Part shown: piece by piece, positions 14,401 through 26,400 of the stretch
Layout of the letters: every line of letters begins with the position of its first letter
Position numbering within the stretch: the stretch's first letter is position 1
Assembly (NCBI RefSeq): GCF_036370855.1
Contig: NC_088099.1
Location: forward strand, 76,921,218 to 76,985,217
Length of the DNA stretch: 64,000 nucleotides
Direction of reading: 5' to 3'
Source: Dromaius novaehollandiae
Taxonomy: Eukaryota; Chordata; Aves; Casuariiformes; Dromaiidae
Notes under the pieces: model-generated
Seen by the model: only the letters and a program-made list of their open reading frames with translations
Databases searched by the model: none
What the model was told of the DNA's origin: nothing
Made by a program: the position numbers and the translations under genes

Positions 14401-17400
14401 ACTTTCCACATTTGTAAAGTAGGCTATTTCAGAATGTTTTTTAAAGGACTAGTGAAGTGTACTTGTACTTTCTGAGTACTTTCTGGAGGACTGTCTTCTA
14501 GATAAATCTTTTTTTGGGGTTATCATTGAAGTTTGAAACTTACTGAATTTTGCCAACTCATTTTTTGTATACAATAGCGTCTTTTATCATTTGTCTGATG
14601 AAAGGTAGGCTAGCTGTTTACATGACAATTGCAAAGGAACACCATTTATCACCATTTGTGAGACTTAATGATACATTTCCTGGTTCTTAAGGACTTTGTG
14701 GTGACTGGGGTCTTGCAAACAATTTTCTCTACTTCTTTGTTGTTTTGTGTTAGTGGGATACTTGAGCTGAGTGCTTGCTATGATGTATGCTATTGTATGA
14801 AGTATGGTTTAAGAAACGCAGGTTACGACATTGTGATCAATTGTATAAACTAAGATATTGCCTTTCTATCCTTAAGGGAAAAGTTCCCTGTCACTTCTTA
14901 CCATGTCTTGAGGTACAATTTATGAAAAGATATTCAACTTAAATGCATAAATACAACTTACTAATATGTATTATTTATGCATGATATTTATGATTTTTTA
15001 AAATTTTTTTATCTGTTCGAACTGAGTGTCTGGAAATTATTTCACTTTAACAGAAAACAGGATGAATAATATTTCACTGCCCAGATAAAAACAATAGGAA
15101 TCAATTTAAGACACTTCTGGAACTTCTCTTTTGAAATGGAGTGCTCGTGAGATGTCCAGTGGGTTCAAACAGCCATTTCTTATTCTTATTGGGCTCTCTC
15201 TTCTGGGGTCTCACAAAGAGTTGGTATTTCTGTTGCCGTAGAAAAGGAGGAGGGCCATATAAATAAAAGTTTTCTGAGTGCTCTCTCCAAGTGAAACAAA
15301 TTCTGTGGGAGTTTCTAGTCTTTGTAGATTTGAGAGAACTTAGACTTTGTTCGTCATCACTGTAAATGGACTCTTCTTAAGAGATGGTGCTTTTTAAAAA
15401 TACCTTGTTCCTTTTCAGACAATAATGAGGGAGCTCAGTTGGCATCTCGCCAAGTAACTGGGTGTGCTTGTCGGTTCCTGCTGTTTTTAGGAATCTGGTG
15501 TTTAGAATGAGTGGAGATGGAGATTTTAACACCTGCTTGGTTTAGGAAGTAACATTTTGTGTCTGCAAATACATAAAAACACAGCCAGATATGTTTTAGG
15601 GCCATAGTAGAAGTGGAAAGTCAACCCAATACACCTTGGAAAGTAAAGTGAAAAGCATGTATATAAGTAGGTATAGTAATTATGAGTTGATTGCTAATCT
15701 TAAACTTTTCTTAGCAAAGTCTGTGTTCACTGTGAAGTGCTTTTTTTTCTGGAAAGTGTGCTAATAAGGCTTTAATAACTAGCAATCCAGACTGCTTGGC
15801 TCTATTTTCACATGCCTCACTTTAGAAACAAAAATCAAGTTGGAAAGTATTAAAAAGGTAATAAAAATGCTTAAGGTACTGTTCATTATACATAGAAAAG
15901 GAAGGTGTGCTTTTAATTCCTGGCATTTCCCTGACTAGGTGCCACTGTGAGGACTAAGAACAGAGGATTGATCTATTTTCTTTGCTGCAGATCAGAAACG
16001 ATCCATAGTTCCTGATAATCAGATTCTGAGATGTGTTACAGTGCATTCTTCCATCCAGATCTGTTTGTGACATTCCATTTCCTTGCTCATTGTTATGTAA
16101 AGGGCTAAGATTTAAGAGAGAGAATGCTAAGCTTGTATTTAAGGACACAGCCCTCTAAATTTGTCCCCAAGTTCTTGTTTGTAGCTTGATATCCCTAAAC
16201 AAGGGAAGAAAAATTCCATTGCTGCACTTACAATTGCACTTTTCAATAAATGCCACTTGCTTGTTAGTGAATATTCTTTCTGAGTTGTACTCTCATCTAC
16301 AATGTGTAAGCAATTTTTTTTCCTTCAGACAATCTTTGCAAACATGGAGTAAATGAGTAGCTGACAGGCTTACTTTTAATGATGTATAGTTCAAATTGTT
16401 GTTCTCTTAAAATATGAATCATGTTTTTCTCCAAATCCCTGTTAATTCCTTGCAGATGTTAGTTGTCTTCAAATGGAAACACTTGATCCTTCAAAAGAGT
16501 TAAAAGTTGAAACCAAAACCTGACACTAACAAACCTGACTGTTGCCTACGTTTGGTAACCCATTAAAGGAAAAGGAAGGGAAGTACTCTTCACTTGCTCT
16601 CTGAGTTTTTTTTCAGAACCCATGTTACCTGGAGATAAGTTGGTGTGAATAATGAGGAGATGGATTGGGGCAGTATTCAAAGATACTCTGAAATTGTAAA
16701 TAATGTAGTATATCTGTGACACAGTCTTGATTTCCTGTCTCTTCCAAAACTGGTTTGAAAACTGGGAGTGCTGATCCTCATTAACAATAATATGAGATTT
16801 ATTTGGTTAAACTGATGCAAGAACCTGAGTTGTATTTCACTGCAGTTGAAAGCAGTTGCATTTCCATTTGATTTTTAAGTAGTTTTGTTTAAAGATAAAC
16901 TATGCTAAAGCTGAGATAAATATTGGTACAGGAGTCTTCAGTGTTTTAAAAAAAACATACTTTATGACAGGTAAGTACCAGGCTACGTTGTGGAAAATGT
17001 TTTATATTTTTCTTCCATAAAGAAAGGTAGAACAATCCTAGTATTGTACTTTCCTGTAATTTTGTTTCTGCTCTTGTGTGTGGACTGAAGCTACTTCCAG
17101 TGTGAATCATTATTTATTCAGATGCAGTTGATCACATTTTGAAAATGCTGAACTGCATTTTGGCATGGTGCTGTGTTCTGCTGGTGTCCTGTGAGAATGG
17201 GGTGTATTGTAAAGTAGCTGCCAAACTCCCCAGATTAGCAAACTCCATAATTACTCTTTTATCTTATATTTTCCAGGTGTTTTTACAAGTAAGCACCATT
17301 TTAAACTGTTGTCAGATAGCCCTACTACTAGTTATGTAGCCAGGTGACTATGTAAGACACAAGATGTTCGTAACATCTGCTGGAAAGCAGCTCTGCAGAG

Positions 17401-20400
17401 AAAAGACCTGGGAGTCCTGGCAGACAGCAAGTTGACCGTGATCTAGCAATGTGCCCTTGTGGCCAAGAAGGCCAATGGTATCCTGGGTTGCATTAGGCAG
17501 AGCATTGCCAGCAGGTCGAGGGAGGTGATCCTCCCCTGCCAGTCGGCCCTGGTGAGGCCGCATCTGGAGTACTGTGTCCAGTTCTGTGCTCGCCGATACA
17601 AGAGAGACATGGAGCTACTGGAGTGAGGCCAGCGAAGGGCTACTAAGATGAGGAAGGGACTGGAGCTCATATGAGACTTTCCTCATATGAGAAAAGGCTG
17701 AGAGAGCTGGGACTGTTGAGCCTGGGGAGGAGAAGCTGGGGTGGGGGGTGGGGGAATCTTATCAAGAGGTATACGTGTCTGAAGGGAGAGTGTAAATAAG
17801 ATGGGGCCAGACTCTTTTCTGTGGTGCCCAGCAGGAGGCAGTGGGTACAAACAAACACAGGAAGTTCTGTCTGAACATGAGGAAGAACTTCTTTATTGTG
17901 AGGGTGAGTGAGCACTGTAACAGGTTGCCCAGAGAGGTTGTGGAGTCTCCATCCTTGGAGATATTCAAAAGCTGTCTAGATAGGGTCCTGTGCAACATGC
18001 TGTAGGTGACCCTGCATGAGCAGGGGGGTTGGACTACGTGATCTCCAGAGGTCCCTTCCAACCTCAACCATGCTGTGATTCTGTGATAACAATTCTATGA
18101 GGAGACTGATTAGAAAAGAAGAAATCTGTATGATATTGTCCTGGAATTGTTTTGTTCAGTAGAACAGTGTTTTGGGCCTCAGAGAGAGAGAGAGAACACT
18201 GCAGTGGCATGCTGCAGAATTGGAATGGAGTCCTGTTAACTGTGGAGAAGTAGTTTCCAGTAACTCTCTGGAAGCCTGCTGCTCTTGATGGCTGTTAATC
18301 AGTAGCGGAGTAGTGTCATGTTGATAGATTAAACTCTGTGGGCTGACACTAAATTCATTGCATTAAGAAGTTATAGATGGCATATTTCATAAAAATACGA
18401 AAACCACAAGAATGATGAAACCTGTTTTTATTCATCCACAAAAATGGGTAAAGACCTTTTTCTCAGTGCAGTGCCTGGTTGATTCACCAGTGGTAAGGGG
18501 TATTGTGATACGTATCTATGGTTCTGGGTTCTGTTGGAAAACACAGCAATGCAGGGAAAGTGTGCCATTTCTTTGATCATCCTCATTGATCTTCTCTGAC
18601 CTTCTTTCCTTCTTGCCGTACCATTTTTGAGGTGGGGGACCAATCCTGCAGCATTCCAAGGTGCAGGTGACCCCTGGATTTCTCCAGTGGCAGAATGACA
18701 TTCTCCATTTTGTTCTCTGTTGCTTTCCTAACTGCTCCGATCATGGAGCTGATGTTTTCCTGGCATTGCATGTCATAACCCCACAGCCTTGCCCTAAGCA
18801 GCAGTAGTAATCAGCTGAGAGCCTTCCTTTTTATATGTGAAGTGAGGATTCTTCTTTGCCATGTGTGTACTTGTGTCTGCTGTCGTTTGGCATGTATGTA
18901 TGCAGTTAACAAGTCTTCTTTGATTCTTGTGCAGCTGTTTGTCTGTGGCCCCTTGATTTTTCCTATGCTGAATAATGTGAATGTTGTCAGCAAACTTTGA
19001 CAGCCCTCTTTCTGCTTTATTTCTGAATAGGTTAAGCAGAACAGGTGCCAGCACAAATCTCTTCAACATCCGGTGATATCTGTCTTCCACTATATGAACT
19101 GATCCATTAGTCTTACTCAGTTTCCTACCTTTAAGCCAACTATCTCTTCATGCAAGGACCTTCTTTCTTACACTATGGCTTCTTTTCCTTAGTTGCTTTT
19201 TCCTAAGTACACTGGGTCTTCTGAATTCATGTGCATGTTTCCCTTAAGGTTCCTAAGGCATACCTAAGGCAAAGTTCCTTTTTCAGAAACCACACTGTCT
19301 GTTCCCAAGCACATCACACACGTTCACGTCAGCTAATTTTGTCTATCATTTAGTGCCTATTAACCTGACTAGTGCAGACATAAAACTTGCATGCCTTAAT
19401 TATATGGAACTTTTGAACAATAAAGATGTCTGGGAGTGTGTTTGCTACTCTCACTTTGGTAGGTACCAGGGGAAGTTCTCAGATGGAAGGTTAGTCGCTG
19501 CTACTAGCAGTTCACTTCATCTTTGCTTTCCCTTGGAACTCCCTTGGATGGTGAAAGCCATCTCATCCTGGTAATTTCCTTCCATTTTATTTGGTTTCTT
19601 AATGTGGTGTGCAGCAGCTTTAAGTTCCGATAGGTCTTCAGATGAGTCCCCAAAAGAATCGTTCCAAGATGGGGATCTGCCCCATTTTTTCTACACTGAA
19701 TAGAGGTGGTTAGAATTCATTTAGCTTCTGTTCTATGTCCTTATCTTGTGTGAGTGCATCTTTTATGCACTGATTGTCAATTGGGTGTACAGAATCTTTG
19801 GTAAGTTTTCTGATGATGAGTTTAAAGGACAATTTATTAGTAGTAGCTCAGTGATTAAAGCACTTACACAGCAAAGATGGGTTCACTTCCTTCATCTAAA
19901 AAAGGGAGTTGATTTCCTGTTTCCCAAAACAATGACTTGGATATTGAACTATTTTGGGAAGGGGTGCTTACTTTTAATAATATAAACATAACTTAATTAT
20001 TAAATTTTCACTGATTATGGGCCTCAGATGCAGTTACTTTCTTTTCAAGAAATTAGTGAGTCAACAGGTATCTGTGCCTATGAATGCTTACCTATCCTGT
20101 GTGAAATAGAAGGGTATCAATGAGAAAAAGAGAGATGGAACTCCTTTTAGAATGATTTTGTAGCCCAGCATTAAAGAAACAATTGTGTGGGGCTTTGGTT
20201 TAAATCTGTGCTCAGTAGATAAAGCAGATTTAAAATGGGATCACCTACCACAGCATTAGAATGCCTGGTTTCTCAGGCTATTCTCTTGCAAATGTTTAAA
20301 TATTTCTGTAAAGTTACTGCAGTACTCTGCCCTAGAATATCCTCTGTCATAGTGGCTGAAGCACTTCCCTGGGAGGTGAAAGAAATTGGATTTTAGTTTC

Positions 20401-23400
20401 CTTGAGCAGAAAATCAAGATCTTTGACCTTATACTTCCTGAGTTCTGTAACCTTTATGAATAATTGGGCATCAGTGCCTTAGAACTGTGAATTTTTCATT
20501 TTATTTTTCTTGTTTTAATTTAAAAATACTTGAAAATAAACTTTTTGAGATTTATTACCATTTTTCAATTTTATTGCTGAACCAAAAAAATGAAAAAACC
20601 TTGCTGTCTAAGTTAGTTTCTCAACAGTGTGTTTTACAGGAGAATAAATGGAAGGATAATAATTTCTAAAATCATTGCAGCAAGATTTGTCATCTTCTCT
20701 ATTAGAGACATTTGAAATACACTAGGACTCCTTATGACTTCACATTTAAAACCAACACCTTAAACCTCAATCAGAAATCCATTGGTGTCTAGGTTAAGTC
20801 AGGGAAAAAAGGTAATAGGTTGTAGCTGAGAAATAACCACTTCTGCACAAACTGCAGGCTCCTATTTGTTTTAATTTGTGACCCTGTAGTATAATCCAAC
20901 CTGAAAATAATAACATGAATAAAAGTGGCAAAGCCTGTATCAAAAAGAAAAGTTAGCAACAAGTGATAAAAGGAATGTTTTTCACAGTTGCTGCAATTTA
21001 GAAATATTTGCCTTGCTAATGGGAAGAGAAGTGGTGATTTTTAAGTTAATTAGATTCAACTTTTCTTTTAATACCCTTTGGAGTATGGAACAGGTTACCT
21101 AAAGGTGCAGCCTTAAACTCAGTGGAGATGTTCTCATGGAGAACCAGAACCTTATAGGAATTATAACACATAATTCATCAGCTAATGTAGGTTTGGACTA
21201 GCTGACTGGAGAGGTACCTCTCCTACGCAATTTGATAATAGATTCCCATTGTCAGTGAAAAAGTATTCAAAAAAAAAAAAAAAAAGGGAAATTATAACAT
21301 GCTTAACCTCCCGCCCCCCCCCCCCCCCCATTTAGAGATGGAAGAGATGTTAAATGTCCAGTGTTTAATTTATAAGTGTCTTACACATATTTTGAAAGTG
21401 CACGTGGTTCTTGGTTTAATATATTAACACTACCATGGATAACTAAAATCTTTGAAATAATTTATAATACGTTTGTAGTATATGAACATCTATTCTGGGA
21501 ATTTCTTTTTTTCCTAAATGTTCTTTATCTTAAGTCCAGTTTGCTTTAACATGAACCTTAAAATTCAGCACCTTTAACTACTTGATAGACACTTGGATTC
21601 TAAGTAAGTGAGGCATTAATAACTGGTTAGACTTGTATTTAAATAAACTTTTCCTATGCTGCAATATTGTTCTATTTATGTTTGAAATATTAGAAGGATA
21701 TTACTCTCAGTATTAATTTGTTATGATTTATTTGTGAGATTCTGGCTTAGTCTTTGATTACATGATCACATGCTATTTTCCATGCTATAGTGTGTTGAAT
21801 GCATGATGCTCACTGCATGAGTATTTGTGTAATGTTATGTTTTGTCCTTTTTGTTTCAGTAGAAAGTTCTGTGGTTTGTTGGTTTTATGTCCATACCCCA
21901 CTTGGAAAACAGTATTTTCTGCCTCACTGGGGGTTTTCTGTTGTGCTCAACTATTTTTACTGCTGTAGGAGATGATGAGATGTTTTTTTTCCCAACTTAC
22001 AGATAAGAACTGAAGCAAAGAAGAGATGAATCATAGTACTCGTGAATTTTAGGATTTCATTATGAACCATTTAGGAGCTTTTAAAGATGCTGGAAACTGT
22101 ATCGCTCCACAGCTGTTATGGTCATTTCAGTCTTTTACACTCCCATAAACAGTTCCAGTGCTAGTGGTAACTAGCAGAATGAGAGGGAGAAACCTTCACC
22201 ATGAATGGTGAGGGGATTTTTGTTTTAACTGTGCTAATAGAAGATTAAGATGTCATGCTACTTCCTTTATTGGAAGAGCGAATACTCAGTCTCTATCTGC
22301 TTTCTTCAAGCCTCTCTGATTTTATAGACTTCAGTCTCTTTTTTTTCTTCAGGTTGAAGAGTCCTAGTGCATGCAATCCTTCCTGGCATAGATGCTGATC
22401 CATATCTCTGATCATTCCTGATGCCCTCCTGTTTATGTTTTCTAGTTCTCATACTGTCTTTCAGCTGAGGGGAGACAGAACTCCATACTGTATTCACAAT
22501 GTGTGCAAGCCATTTATACAATGCTATAGTGATGTTTTCTGTTTTGTGATCTCCCTCTTGTGAGAACTGCCACTTATTCCTATCTTGTTTCCTGTTTTCA
22601 GCCAGTTACTTATCCTTGCCAATTATTTTAGGCAAAGCTGCTTAGTTTCCTTAAAGACCTATGTATGTGCTGCTTGATAGCTTCTGATAATGTCAAGAGC
22701 TTTGTGAGGTCAGAGTTCCTTTTACAGTCATGTTGCATCCTCTGTATTTGTCTAGATAGTTGCTTGTTCTGTCATTCATTACAGATTTCACAAATTTGCT
22801 TGTTGTGTGATGTGAGCCTTACCGACCTGTAGTTCCCAGATTTTCCATGGAAATTCTTTCTAATTTGGTATGATGTTTGCCACTCTTCCCTCGGTAGGTA
22901 CCAGGGGAACTCCATTGAATGGTGAATGCCATCTTGTCCTGGTAATTTCCTTCTGTTTTATTTGGTTCCGTAATGTGTTGTGCAGCTTCTTTAAATTCCA
23001 ACAGGTCTTCTCATGAGTCCACAAAAGAATCATTCTGAGATAGGAATCTGCCCAGTTTCTTCTACAGTGAACAGGGAAGGCCAGCATTCATTTAGCAGTG
23101 CCGTAGCGCTCTCAGTATTCTTCCTTACGAACTCTGTAGCAGGCTCTTTTTTTACTGATGTTCTAGGAGAATAATGTAGTACTAGCTTTGATTCCTTTAA
23201 TTAGTTGCTGCTCAAACTCTTTTTTTTTTCTTCTGCCTACTTGATTATTTTTTTTTAATTTAATCTGCCATAGTTTTTTGTCCTTATGTTTTTCTTCTTT
23301 GGGATGCAGCTTATGCCAGAAACTGAAGCATGCTTTGTAGCCATGACAGCTTCGTTTTATATGCTCTGAAGCCCTTCCTAATATATGGTATGCACTGGCA

Positions 23401-26400
23401 GTGCGCTTCCCATATGGTATCTTCTAGTAGTCTCCATGCCACCAATACTTACCACTCTTTAGTTGCATGTATTTCACAAGCTTTTCCTCACTTTTACCTA
23501 CTTTCTCCCATTGTAGCTTAGCACAGCTGAAAGATTTTTTTTTGTCTTTTTTTACTCCTCGAGAGAATTTGAAGCTAAGTGCTTAGTGTTCATTGTCACT
23601 GAATTTCCACTGTGATATTTTAAACTGGATTATGTGCATTATTCTGTCCCAAATCAAGGATTACCTTTTCTCTTGTGGGCTTGCTGACCAGCTGCTGCAT
23701 GAAACAGTCATTGACAGAATCTAAAAATTTCATTTCTGGTGTGACATCTCTGCAACCTGATTGGAAGGAAGGACAGGGTTGCATAATGATAATCAGAGAT
23801 ATCTTGAAACCTGGCTAGCTATGTAGCTATCGTGTTTCCCTGTGTGCTTATTACTAGACATTCCAAAAAAGCTGGAATTTTGGGCTTGCATTTTGATTAC
23901 TGGAACCTTTTCTGTACTTGGAGGACCTGTTATGGTTTTAAAGTTTCACAGAGTAGTATCTATGAAGGTCTAAGATACAGTGGGACATCATCCTTTTTAA
24001 TTAGTGACATGCCCTATTCCTAGAACTTATCAGAGGTTTTGACAAGACAAACAAGACTAAAGGTTGGGGAGCATTACTTTCAGAAGCTCCTTTCACATCT
24101 TTTAGATACAGGCTACCTTAAGCTTAGGCAGAGATGGGACCTGAAAGTCATTGCCTAGAATTTTACTCATTCAGCATAAGTTTTTATCCTGCACGCTTTT
24201 CCTTCTCTGATTCAGATTAATAGCGTTCAGCTCTGTGTGTTTGTCTCTGAAGTCCAGATTGGTTTGTAGCTTTCAACTTGTCTGGTGTATTTTCATGTAG
24301 ATAATGATCTATTTACAGAAAATGCCTGATGTTATCAGTAAATGTTTTGGCATAGTATTGGCCATGCTCACAAAAAACTTGGAACTGGAGGAAGTTGTTT
24401 TGCAGCCATACGCTATCTACCTAAACAACAGGATGACTGGGGAAGGTCGCATGCAGACACCATGATGTCCTTTGTCTCTTCTTTCAGAGATGATTGTGTT
24501 AGTAACAAGAAAGCATTCCTCATGCTACTATGCATAGGAGTTTTATCCCACTTCTCTTCCTTCCCACCTAACTAGCCTTAGTCTTTATTCTTCAAGTTGT
24601 TTTGCCTGATTAGCGTTTCATATTCCACCCTACCTTCATTTTTGTTTAATCTGATTAATCTCTTGCTCCTATTCTTTTGTCATCAGTACTAGTCTCTTTG
24701 TGTGCATGGCCTCAGATTTCTCCCTGAACTCAGGTTTCTCATCAGGTCTCTCCATGGTTTCTGTCTTCCTGCCCAAATCTTTGTCAGCTTTCTCTGATTC
24801 CCTTTGCAGCTTGACATCTGATCCATCTCTTTCAACCTCACGCATTCCCATCATTTTGCTCAATGATTCCACCACAGTTTTCTTTTCCAGTAAGTCCTAT
24901 ATTCTCCTGAATCTCTCATCAGGCTCCCAAATGCAGTCTTGTTATGTTGGCTCAATGAGTGACCTCAAGTCCGGCTCATGTTCCCTCTGCATTTGATTTG
25001 GGCAGCTCCTTCCCCCATGCTGAATGGGATGTACTCTACTCTCCTGGTATCTAGATTTAGTCCTAGTGTGAATATTCACTTTATGTAGAATCTGGGGAGA
25101 AATACATTGCAAGACTGCTTCCTGGTTTTATTGAGTGAGTATGTGTGAATTATCTCTTGGATGCTGTAATGAATCATGTCAGTTACGTTCCATTTTGGGT
25201 TTTCTCTGTGTTGCTTTGAAAAGACTAGGACCTCCTTGGAAGGAGGGGGGAAAATTGCTCTTTCTCTTGTGGACACTGGTGGCCATGGTCAAGGGGCTTG
25301 TTTCTGGAGAGCTTGGGATTGGTAACCCAGTGGAGTGACAGCTTGGCCTTGAGAGCCTATATTAATGTGAAGAGATCAAGAGACTACACCTTAAGAAAAG
25401 GAAGCAACCAGCCAGGCCTCAAAGGAGGTCAGAAATCTTCCTAGGAGCTAGAAGGGACTGTGTAGAGCTGCCAGCAGTGCAAAGTCACTAGGTTACCTGA
25501 AATAAGCTTGGAAACAAGGATTTGGCTTTAAAGATACAGTGTACCATGGAAACTTTACTTAATAAGCTTATTTAACTTCTGTTCTCTCTGACCTAGTTGT
25601 GCTTTTTAATTTTTTTTCAATAATTAATTAGGTGATGGTCTGATTAAAGCCTGAATTTTCTTTAATATAAAAGCCTTCCCAGTTTCTTTGAGGAGCTCTA
25701 GACGTAACTATATTCCAGTTGTCATCTTTGCGGATGCTGAAACTTTGTGGATGGAATTTCTTGGGGGTGGCAAAACGTACATACCTGGCCCAAAGTTATG
25801 CCAAATTTGATGATTCTGCTCCCAAAACATAGGGTGTGAAAATCTCTGCAGAACAAGTTTTCTAGAATTTTGTTATCCAAGGGCAAAAGCATTTTGGCCG
25901 TTAAGGGAGAGAAATTAGAGGGGAGGGAGGAAAAAAGTGATCCCAAAGCAGCTACTTGGCTTGGAAGACTGCATTGAAAATGCAAAGCATTGAAATTTAC
26001 TAAGACTAAGAACAGGAAGCAAGTTCTTACATCAAGTTCTTACATCAAAGATCTGTAGCCTACAGCAGAAGTGCCAAAAGCAGCATGTAGGTAAATTTGA
26101 ATAAAGTGCATTTTGTATAACGTAATTTAGGGCTGAGCTGCAGCATTTTGAAAAAACCATGTGTAAGATTCACTTGCTCTCATCTCCAGCATCTTGTCTG
26201 TGAATGACTATAGAACCAAGAGAAAGCCAGCACTGATGCACAGGCAGGACACTACCAGTTAGCTAGGTCATAAGTGGTGTCTCAGTTTGCACTGAATTTC
26301 TACAAGAATGTATACCTTCTAATTTGAGAAACAAAAATATGGTTTGGTATGCTACTTCTCATAGGTTACCCCTAAAAAGGGAAGTGTCAAACAGCCTTAA

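Noticed and set aside
17348..18067. Open frames on the - strand over the CR1 copy
   Set aside because: They are antisense shadows of the CR1 LINE, whose coding sense is + here and is itself broken by stops.
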